Origin: an uncultured Eubacteriales bacterium
Lineage (GTDB): Bacteria > Bacillota > Clostridia > Oscillospirales > Oscillospiraceae
Length of the DNA stretch: 64,000 bases
Assembly: GCA_900317425.1 (NCBI GenBank)
Contig: ONGR01000008.1
Location: 43,224 to 107,223, forward strand
Direction: 5' to 3'
The notes beneath the pieces are model-generated. The model was not told the DNA's origin. It ran no database searches and was given only the letters and a program-made list of their open reading frames with translations. Made by a program: the position numbers and the translations under genes. Of this stretch, positions 58,430 to 64,000 are shown in pieces; within the stretch, counting starts at the first letter, position 1; each line of letters starts with the position of its first letter.

Positions 58430-58879
58430 ATGATGTATCAGAACAAGAACGACTTTCGGGCCAGAGCCGCCATCCGGGGCGGACGGGAGGCGCCGGACCT
58501 GTCCGGGGAGGCCCAGTTCTTCCAGCGCAGTGACGGCGTGCTGGTGACCATCCAGGTGACCGGCCTGCCGGCGGGAAATCCCAACGGCTTCTTCGGCCTC
58601 CATATCCACGGGGGAAGCGACTGCGGCGGCGCGGGGTTTCCCGGAACGGGCGGACATTTTAACCCTGCGGGAGCGCCCCATCCGGCCCACGCCGGGGATC
58701 TGCCGCCTCTGCTCAGCTGCGGCGGACGGGCCTATCTGGCGGTGCTGACGGATCGGTTCACCGTGGCGGACGTCATCGGGCGGACGGTGGTCATCCACGG
58801 CGGGAGCGACGATTTCCGCTCCCAGCCGGCGGGGAATGCCGGGACGAAGATCGCCTGCGGCGTCATCCGGTGGGGGTGA
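58430..58879 (+). CDS. Cu/Zn superoxide dismutase-like protein (SodC family)
   Basis: A 149-residue protein with the Cu/Zn SOD fold motifs: GFFGLHIHGGSDCGG (Cu ligands HxH), GGHFNPAGAPHPAHAGDLPPL (bridging His, Zn ligands and Asp) and VVIHGGSDDFRSQPAGNAGTKIACGVI (last Cu ligand). No signal peptide is present, unlike classical periplasmic SodC; short clostridial and bacillar YojM-like members have this form. Whether it has activity is uncertain. Two ATGs (58430 and 58433) follow GGGGGAG. It overlaps or abuts the amidase-like gene. Confidence 0.88.
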   Translation: MMYQNKNDFRARAAIRGGREAPDLSGEAQFFQRSDGVLVTIQVTGLPAGNPNGFFGLHIHGGSDCGGAGFPGTGGHFNPAGAPHPAHAGDLPPLLSCGGRAYLAVLTDRFTVADVIGRTVVIHGGSDDFRSQPAGNAGTKIACGVIRWG

Positions 58880-58884
58880 GCGCC

Positions 58885-59367
58885 ATGCGGGAGACGGGCT
58901 ACAACAGAGAGGCCGCGGTGGACTATGCCCGCCGCTGGGCCATGGGCCGCAACCCGGCCTACTTCGACTTTGAGGAGATCGGCGGGGACTGCACCAACTT
59001 CGCGTCCCAATGCCTCTTTGCCGGGGCCAAAGTCATGAACTACACACCGGTCACGGGCTGGTTCTACCGTTCCAGCGGCGACCGCACCGCCTCCTGGACG
59101 GGGGTGGAGTATCTCTACAATTTCCTGATCGCCAACCGCTCGGTGGGACCCTACGGCCATCAGGTGCCCCGCTCGCAGGCTGTGCCCGGCGACATCGTGC
59201 AGCTGGGCGATCGGGACGGGCGGTTCTACCATTCGCCGGTGATCACGGCGGTGACGCCTACCATCCTGGTGGCGGCCCACACCTTCGACGCCCTGGACCG
59301 GCCGCTGGATTCCTACCTCTATGACGTGGCCCGGTTCATCCATATCGGCGGCGTGCGGAACTGGTAA
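58885..59367 (+). CDS. Amidase_6 domain protein (papain-like)
   Basis: A 160-residue protein with the putative amidase domain found in spore and cell-wall proteins: YNREAAVDYARRWAMGRNPAY, then GGDCTNFASQCLFAG with the presumed catalytic Cys, WTGVEYLYNFL, GDIVQLGDRDGRFYHSPVI with the catalytic His, and AAHTFDALDRPL. It lacks a signal peptide. A GTG at 58870 is the longest start, but ATG 58885 has a ribosome site at a suitable distance. It is probably cotranscribed with the SodC-like gene. Confidence 0.87.
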   Translation: MRETGYNREAAVDYARRWAMGRNPAYFDFEEIGGDCTNFASQCLFAGAKVMNYTPVTGWFYRSSGDRTASWTGVEYLYNFLIANRSVGPYGHQVPRSQAVPGDIVQLGDRDGRFYHSPVITAVTPTILVAAHTFDALDRPLDSYLYDVARFIHIGGVRNW

Positions 59368-59505
59368 AAAGACAGGGTTTCCAGACGGAAAAATGACTGG
59401 AAAACTTTGCATTTGCAGCGGCTCCGGGAATTTGCTACCCTGTTGATATCCCCGCCGGGCAAATGGCTCCGGCGGGGAAAACACAGAGAGATCGGAGCGA
59501 TACGT

Positions 59506-60111
59506 ATGAAGAAGATCCTATCCCTGGGCATCGCACTGCTGCTGGCGCTGCTGCTGATCCGCCCTGCGGCGGCCGAGGAGCTGACCCACACCGTGGCCCG
59601 AGGCGATACCATGTGGAGGATCGCCGTGCGGTATCAGGTGGGCCTCAGCGAGCTCATCGGCGCCAATCCCCAGATCGGCGATCCCAACCTCATCTATCCC
59701 GGACAGGTGCTGCAGCTTCCCGGCTCGGACAGCACCGCTTCCGCCTATGAGGCGGAGGTGATCCGGCTGGTCAACAAGGTCCGGGTGGAAAGCGGACTGC
59801 GGCCGCTGGCCGCCAACTGGGAACTGTCCCGTGTGGCCCGGTTCAAGTCCCGGGATATGCGGGACAATCACTACTTCTCCCACACCAGCCCCACCTACGG
59901 CAGCCCATTCCAGATGATGCGGGACTTCGGCCTGAGCTTCCGCACGGCGGGGGAGAACATCGCCTACGGCCAGCGGACGCCGCAGGCCGTGGTGGACGCC
60001 TGGATGAACTCCAGCGGCCACCGGGCCAACATCCTCAACGCTTCCTACACCCAGATCGGCGTGGGATACGTGGCGGACGGACGGTACTGGACCCAGATGT
60101 TCATGGGATGA
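59506..60111 (+). CDS. Secreted LysM + CAP domain protein
   Basis: A 201-residue exported protein. Signal peptide MKKILSLGIALLLALLLIRP; a LysM domain at about residues 28-74 (HTVARGDTMWRIAVRYQVGLSELIGANP...YPGQVLQLP) binds peptidoglycan; a CAP/SCP domain follows (IRLVNKVRVESGLRPLAANW, DNHYFSHTSPTYGSPFQMM, GENIAYGQRTPQAVVDAWMNSSGHRANI). It resembles YkwD-type spore or wall proteins. ATG 59506 begins the signal peptide; the longer frame to 59407 does not. A terminator follows. Confidence 0.93.
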   Translation: MKKILSLGIALLLALLLIRPAAAEELTHTVARGDTMWRIAVRYQVGLSELIGANPQIGDPNLIYPGQVLQLPGSDSTASAYEAEVIRLVNKVRVESGLRPLAANWELSRVARFKSRDMRDNHYFSHTSPTYGSPFQMMRDFGLSFRTAGENIAYGQRTPQAVVDAWMNSSGHRANILNASYTQIGVGYVADGRYWTQMFMG

Positions 60112-60115
60112 AAAG

Positions 60116-60165
60116 ACGAAAAAAGACTGCGTGCCAAGGCGCACGCAGTCTTTTTTCGTCTTTAC
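60116..60165. terminator. Bidirectional terminator between CAP and CooT genes
   Basis: AAAAAAGACTGCGTGC pairs with GCACGCAGTCTTTTTT around CAAGGC; it overlaps the last codons of the cooT gene. Confidence 0.88.
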
Positions 60166-60350
60166 TTCTCCCGGATCCAGATGTAGTTGTCCATCAGGTC
60201 GATGCGCTCGATGGCGGCGTCCACCACGGTGGGGATGCCCATGATGTCGGTGAAGATCAGCTTGCCGTCCTGGGTGCGGACGCTGGCAATATTCCGGCAC
60301 AGGGGCTCCGGCTTCTCATTCCGGATGGCATATACGGTGGAAAGGCACAT
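60162..60350 (-). CDS. cooT: CooT family nickel-binding protein
   Basis: A 62-residue protein beginning MCLSTVY, where Cys2 is the nickel ligand of the CooT family, followed by the small beta barrel IASVRTQDGKLIFTDIMGIPTVVDAAIERIDLMDNYIWIRE. CooT helps to mature nickel carbon monoxide dehydrogenase. It is coupled by a 3-bp gap to the His-rich protein gene upstream, which may store or hand over nickel. No CODH gene is in the window. Confidence 0.9.
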   Translation of the reverse strand: MCLSTVYAIRNEKPEPLCRNIASVRTQDGKLIFTDIMGIPTVVDAAIERIDLMDNYIWIREK

Positions 60351-60353
60351 GGC

Positions 60354-60599
60354 TTATTCTCCTTTCAGCAGCGCAAGGGCCCGGGCCAGCTTCTCGTTGC
60401 TGGAGCCCAAATCGGCCACGGCGCCGTGGAGCAGGTCGGCGGCCTCACCCTCCACGCCGTGGGCCAGTTCGTGGAGCTCTTCGGCGTGGTGGCGGTTGTG
60501 GCCCAGCATATAGGTCAGCAGCGCCAGCGTCTCCTCCGCCGACGTGTGCTCGTGGTGATGCTCGTGAGGATGCTCGTGATCGTGGGTGTGCTCGCACAT
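60354..60599 (-). CDS. His-rich metal-binding protein, CooT partner
   Basis: An 81-residue protein. The N-terminus CEHTHDHEHPHEHHHEHT is a His/Glu-rich metal-binding tail and the remaining 60 residues form a two-helix hairpin (ALLTYMLGHNRHHAEELHELA, AADLLHGAVADLGSSNEKLARALALL). ATG 60599 follows GAGGAGG; the longer frame to 60737 crosses a promoter and is not used. Placed directly before cooT, it is most likely a nickel-binding companion, an inference from context. Confidence 0.85.
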   Translation of the reverse strand: MCEHTHDHEHPHEHHHEHTSAEETLALLTYMLGHNRHHAEELHELAHGVEGEAADLLHGAVADLGSSNEKLARALALLKGE

Positions 60600-60730
60600 G
60601 GGTGATGCCTCCTCGTTGTTTTTTTGATATTTTATCACAGCGGACAGGAGAAAGTCAATGATCCGGAGCGGACGGCGCGGGAGGACCCCCTTTGGGGGAT
60701 AAATAAGATGTGCAGTTTCGACAGTTTTCG

Positions 60731-60759
60731 TTGACATTCGCCCATGTATTCTATATAAT
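60731..60759 (+). promoter_or_regulatory. Promoter of the 2-hydroxyacyl-CoA dehydratase-like cluster
   Basis: A perfect TTGACA (60731-60736), 17 bp, TATAAT (60754-60759), about 60 bp before ATG 60822. Confidence 0.93.
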
Positions 60760-60821
60760 TTTACCGTATAATATTATGGCTTCGTGTGGGCCGTAATTGT
60801 TGAAATAAGGAGGATGAGTCC

Positions 60822-62015
60822 ATGCGGGATCTGAAACACCTGATCTTCTTTGAGAATCTGCTGCAGGAGGCCAACAACGATCTGGTCAAGCAGGCCAGGA
60901 ACGAGGGGCGGAAGGCTCTGGGCTACACCTGCTACTTCATGCCCGAGGTCCTGCTGGATCTGCAGGGCTGCTTTGGCGTTCGCCTGCGGGCACCCCGCAG
61001 CGGCTCGCCGGACATGGCGACGTACTATATGTCAAACCGCACCTGCCACTATGGCCGCAGCCTGATGGAACGGGCGCTGGAGGGAGGCTACAACTTCCTG
61101 GATGCCCAGATGGCCACGGAGACCTGTACGGTCACCTGCCGTTTCCAGGAGCATCTGGAGCGGATGAACATCATCCAGAACCCGGACTTTTTCTGCGAGT
61201 TCTGCGACGTGCCCTTCAAGAAGAGCGAGAACAGCTATCTCCATTTCCGCAAGCAGCTCCAGGCCCACGTGCTGGACAAGCTCCATGAGAAGTTCGGCAT
61301 TGACACCTCTGACGAGGCCCTGCTCTCCGCCATTGAGCAGCACAACGAGGTCTGCCGTCTCATCACCGAGATCGGCAGCTACCGCAAGCTGGACGAGCCC
61401 ACCATCACCGGCTATGAGTTCCACGTGATCCAGCTGGTGAGCCTGGTGTGTCCCAAGGACCTGATCCTGCCCTACCTCCGGGAGACGGCGGAGGAGATGA
61501 AGACCCGTGAGCCGGACAAGAAGCGGACCTGGCGTGTGAAGGTGGCCCTCTCCGGCGCGGAGAACGACGACCCCGACTTCACCAAGCTCATCGAGAGCTG
61601 CGGCGCGTTGGTTGTGGCGGACCGCTACTGCTACGGCAGCCTGCCCGGCCGGGAGGAGATCAAGGTGGCCGAGGGCCAGGCGCCTCTGGATGCCATCGCC
61701 CGCCACTATCTAAATACCAGTATGTGTCCCCGGTTCATGCCCCAGGATCTGATGCGCGGCCGCAAGAAATATCTGGCCGACATCGTGAAGGAGTACAAGG
61801 CCGACGGCCTCATCGTGGCCTCCAACAAGTTCTGCGAGTACTGGAGCTATGAGCGCACCATGGACGCGCTGATCCTGCCCCGTGATTTCGGCATTCCCAC
61901 CTGTTCCATCGAGAAGGAATACGTCAACTCCGCCTCCGGCCAGCTGCGCACCCGGTTCCAGGCCTTTATCGAGAGTGTGGAGATCAAGAAGATCCAGGAG
62001 GGCGCTAAGAAATGA
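60822..62015 (+). CDS. 2-hydroxyacyl-CoA dehydratase / benzoyl-CoA reductase-like subunit
   Basis: A 397-residue protein of the HgdB/BcrC family, which binds a [4Fe-4S] cluster and carries out radical dehydration or ring reduction after ATP-driven electron transfer from an activase. Candidate ligands are in YMSNRTCHYGRS, ATETCTVTC, CEFCDVPF, ADRYCYGSLPG, TSMCPRFMP and SNKFCEYWSYE. The length is typical of one subunit. ATG 60822 follows AAGGAGG. Its stop overlaps the next gene's ATG. The presence of an activase gene at the right edge supports the assignment. The substrate is unknown. Confidence 0.88.
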   Translation: MRDLKHLIFFENLLQEANNDLVKQARNEGRKALGYTCYFMPEVLLDLQGCFGVRLRAPRSGSPDMATYYMSNRTCHYGRSLMERALEGGYNFLDAQMATETCTVTCRFQEHLERMNIIQNPDFFCEFCDVPFKKSENSYLHFRKQLQAHVLDKLHEKFGIDTSDEALLSAIEQHNEVCRLITEIGSYRKLDEPTITGYEFHVIQLVSLVCPKDLILPYLRETAEEMKTREPDKKRTWRVKVALSGAENDDPDFTKLIESCGALVVADRYCYGSLPGREEIKVAEGQAPLDAIARHYLNTSMCPRFMPQDLMRGRKKYLADIVKEYKADGLIVASNKFCEYWSYERTMDALILPRDFGIPTCSIEKEYVNSASGQLRTRFQAFIESVEIKKIQEGAKK

Positions 62016-63640
62016 AAAAGATCGACCTGAACAAGCTCAAGAACACCGACTGGAAGAAGCTGGCAAAGGACTTCTGGTACGGCAAGCCCCACGGCGAGCG
62101 GCGGCTGGGCGACCTCTACGAGCCCAAGACCGGCCTCTACAAGCACCGCGAGTGGCGGGGCGTCAAGGACACCTTCTACTACTTCCACAACATCTGGCTC
62201 TACAACTACGCCCAGATGGTCATGGACATCATGAAAAACGGCGGGCCCGTCATCTTTGCCAAGGGCCTGTGGCGCTACCGCTGGATGGGCCAGACCTATC
62301 TGCCGGTCCTCCACTGGTTCGACCGGGGCCTGGAGGGCATGCGGGGCGAGGCTCTGCGGGCCTCCGCCTGGCACTACCGGGCCATGGTCTGCGTGACCAT
62401 TCAGCAGTTCATGGCCATGTTCCGGGCCGACGCCAACCTTCACGGCGGCGAGCACAACGACGCCTGGCACCACTCCATCGCCCACAAGGAGACGGTCTGG
62501 GGTGGCATCTTCTACCCCTGGTGGGGCGAGTATCAGAACATCCCGCTGGAGATGATCCCCTACTTCGTCACCTGCCACGTCAACAACCACACCGTCCTCA
62601 ACTACATCGACGCCGTCCAGTCCATCGGCCTGCCCGGCGACCCCTGCCCCATGTGCCAGGCGGAGGCGGGCCTCTTCGTCCTGGACGATATGCCCGACTA
62701 CGCCCCCTTCGTCATTACCTCCAACGAGGCCTGCGACGGCTCCGTGGCCAGCACCGCCATTCAGGACTGGTTCCTGAATATCCCGCTGTTCGCCATGCCC
62801 CAGCCCATGCAGTTTGACGATCCCCTGGTTCAGGAGCACTGCGCCAACGAGATCCGGGAGGTCTGGAAGTTCATCGAGGAGCAGACCGGCACGCCCTTCA
62901 ACTGGGACAAGCTGAAGGAGCACCTGGAGCGCCAGAACGAGCTGCAGCGCTTCGAGTGGGAGAAGTGGGACGTGGCGGCCAACACCAACCACTATCCCAT
63001 CAACGGCGTGGCCCAGGCCCTGTACCGCATCTATCAGAGCCAGTACGGCGACAACTACATCTGGCACGACACCGACAAGCGGGTCCGGAAGATCCTGGAG
63101 AAGTGCGTGGAACAGAAGATCGACACCTTCCCCAACACCCGTCACCGGGTCATCGCCTGGTCCTGCGCGCCGCTGTACTACTCCAGCTGGTGCACCTGGG
63201 CCTATAACTGCTGGGGTCTGAACACCATCATCAACATGGACTCCCTGATGTTCGACATGACCATCCGCACCGACAATCTGGATAACTGCGTGATGGACAT
63301 GGCCAAGTACCACGAGTGGGCACCCATGCGCCGCATGGCCGTGGGCGGGATGCACCACATCTTCGAGCTGTGGGAGAACATGGAGAAGTTCCACTGCGAC
63401 ATGGTCATGATGTATGACCAGCTCCAGTGCAAGGGCATGCAGGGCGTTCACGGCCTGTTCGAGGACGAGTTCCGGGCCCGGAACATCCACGCCATCTGGA
63501 TGCCCCACGCTCTGCCCGACAAGCGGACCGTATCCCGTTCCGAGATCCGCACCATCATCAACGACTACATGACCACCGTCATGCACGAGGAGCCGCTGGA
63601 TCCGTCCCTGCTGGACTTCGACGATTCCGAGAGCTGGTAA
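62012..63640 (+). CDS. Large 2-hydroxyacyl-CoA dehydratase-like subunit
   Basis: A 542-residue partner, longer than usual (about 380-440) for the family. A basic N-terminal extension (KKIDLNKLKNTDWKKLAKDF) precedes the body, which is rich in Trp, Tyr and His. Cys candidates are GDPCPMCQAEAG, SNEACDGSVAST, WSCAPLYYSSWCTWAYNCWG and QCKGMQGVH. The second half (NHYPINGVAQALYRIYQSQYGD, MMYDQLQCKGMQGVHGLF) resembles the large subunit of benzoyl-CoA reductase-like proteins. The start overlaps the end of the smaller subunit by 4 bp. The pair would be reduced by the activase encoded two genes downstream. Confidence 0.8.
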   Translation: MKKIDLNKLKNTDWKKLAKDFWYGKPHGERRLGDLYEPKTGLYKHREWRGVKDTFYYFHNIWLYNYAQMVMDIMKNGGPVIFAKGLWRYRWMGQTYLPVLHWFDRGLEGMRGEALRASAWHYRAMVCVTIQQFMAMFRADANLHGGEHNDAWHHSIAHKETVWGGIFYPWWGEYQNIPLEMIPYFVTCHVNNHTVLNYIDAVQSIGLPGDPCPMCQAEAGLFVLDDMPDYAPFVITSNEACDGSVASTAIQDWFLNIPLFAMPQPMQFDDPLVQEHCANEIREVWKFIEEQTGTPFNWDKLKEHLERQNELQRFEWEKWDVAANTNHYPINGVAQALYRIYQSQYGDNYIWHDTDKRVRKILEKCVEQKIDTFPNTRHRVIAWSCAPLYYSSWCTWAYNCWGLNTIINMDSLMFDMTIRTDNLDNCVMDMAKYHEWAPMRRMAVGGMHHIFELWENMEKFHCDMVMMYDQLQCKGMQGVHGLFEDEFRARNIHAIWMPHALPDKRTVSRSEIRTIINDYMTTVMHEEPLDPSLLDFDDSESW

Positions 63641-63658
63641 GAAGGAGGAGATAGAGAG

Positions 63659-63874
63659 ATGCGTAACCTGTTGAAAATCCTGGGCAAGGTGCTGCTGATC
63701 GCCGGCGGCATCTATGCGGCCCTGTTTGCCGTGTTCTTCTTCGATCTGGACGGCAAAGCCCTGTTCTACGGCGTGGAGCCCTTCCTGGTGAAGCACTATG
63801 ACAAGATGCCCCGCCGGGATCCGCTGTCCAAGCTGTATGAGACGGAGAAGCCCAACTACGAATACAAAGTATAA
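63659..63874 (+). CDS. Small single-helix membrane protein of the cluster
   Basis: A 71-residue protein with one N-terminal membrane helix (ILGKVLLIAGGIYAALFAVFFF) and a charged tail (EPFLVKHYDKMPRRDPLSKLYETEKPNYE). I do not recognise a family. It lies 18 bp after the large subunit gene with AAGGAGGAG before the ATG, and the activase follows 21 bp later. It might tether the soluble complex to the membrane. Confidence 0.8.
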   Translation: MRNLLKILGKVLLIAGGIYAALFAVFFFDLDGKALFYGVEPFLVKHYDKMPRRDPLSKLYETEKPNYEYKV

Positions 63875-63895
63875 ATAAAAGGAGAACGGACAATT

Positions 63896-64000
63896 ATGAA
63901 ATATTTTGGCGGCTGTGACGTGGGCTCCACGTATACCAAAGCGGTGATTCTGGACGAGAACGGCAAGATCTGCGCCGACACCACCATCCGCAGCAAGATC
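63896..64000 (+). CDS. Acyl-CoA dehydratase activase (BadF/HgdC type), 5' part
   Basis: Only the first 35 codons are inside the window: MKYFGGCDVGSTYTKAVILD is the phosphate-1 loop of the ASKHA ATPase fold (DVGSTYTK), characteristic of BadF/BadG/BcrA/HgdC activases. These dimeric [4Fe-4S] ATPases inject electrons into 2-hydroxyacyl-CoA dehydratases and benzoyl-CoA reductases. ATG 63896 follows AAAGGAGAAC. Confidence 0.9.
   Translation, partial: MKYFGGCDVGSTYTKAVILDENGKICADTTIRSKI

Noticed and set aside
58080-58430. Short open frames between tRNA-Leu and the SodC-like gene
   Set aside because: They are built from the repeat units and arginine/serine-rich GC text and lack ribosome-binding sites.
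61847-63796. A 649-codon open frame antisense to the dehydratase-like genes
   Set aside because: GC shadow with Val/Leu/His/Gly-rich text and no domain; the plus strand has family motifs and ribosome sites.

Overview
The window looks like a chromosomal segment of a GC-rich anaerobic clostridium of the Oscillospiraceae type (Oscillibacter / Dysosmobacter / Flavonifractor-like). This rests on recognised families: a trimeric NADH/ferredoxin-type [FeFe] hydrogenase operon, a SpoVK-like AAA ATPase, ThrE-type exporters, a CooT nickel protein, a 2-hydroxyacyl-CoA dehydratase / benzoyl-CoA reductase-like cluster, and many promoters of the form TTGNNN-17-TATAAT. No search could be run, so the taxonomic placement is inference.

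Left chromosomal part (1-17.35 kb): a MerR regulator with a 19-bp-spacer promoter, an SGNH hydrolase, an XRE regulator, a GNAT, an EamA transporter, a kup potassium transporter broken by an internal deletion plus frameshift, the hydrogenase operon (6.2-10.3 kb), a split ThrE exporter, a five-gene operon from a rhodanese lipoprotein to a peptide deformylase, a SpoU methyltransferase, and an operon of an alpha/beta hydrolase, a ProX-type deacylase and a DUF438/PAS protein.

Integrated island (17,354-38,763, about 21.4 kb): it lies in the 3' half of a tRNA-Arg(CCT) gene and is bounded by a 46-bp direct repeat (45/46 identical). An excisionase-like gene sits at the left end and the catalytic half of a tyrosine integrase at the right end. 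Cargo in order: a reverse-strand trio (LexA-like autoprotease without an obvious HTH, an unrecognised 378-aa protein, a DUF6508 + GIY-YIG protein); a Fic protein; a decaying type III-like restriction system (helicase and nuclease parted by an in-frame TAA, a two-helix membrane protein, a truncated methyltransferase); a YtrA-type GntR/ABC operon with two tandem operators; an NHEJ pair (Ku and ATP-dependent ligase) divergent from a LexA-boxed Y-family polymerase and YolD-like gene; a run of acetyltransferases and a methyltransferase; and a mobC remnant. The island supplies a new terminator for the tRNA, while the displaced original 3' half and its terminator remain at the left end. Two further 5' fragments of the same tRNA lie just outside the right end and suggest repeated use of the site.

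Right chromosomal part (39-64 kb): typA; a PrsW protease; a reverse block of MATE, RlmA-like and galactokinase genes; cysteine desulfurase opposite mtaB-yfbR with interlocked promoters; a long reverse block (hom, a membrane protein, spoVK-like, Gx transporter, NusG-II protein, apbE, recR, rpe); a zinc-ribbon membrane protein; an NlpC/P60 peptidase; a dicarboxylate symporter; tRNA-Leu(CAG) followed by repeats resembling its T arm; a small run of secreted or extracytoplasmic proteins; a CooT / His-rich pair; and a 2-hydroxyacyl-CoA dehydratase-like cluster that runs off the right edge into its activase gene.
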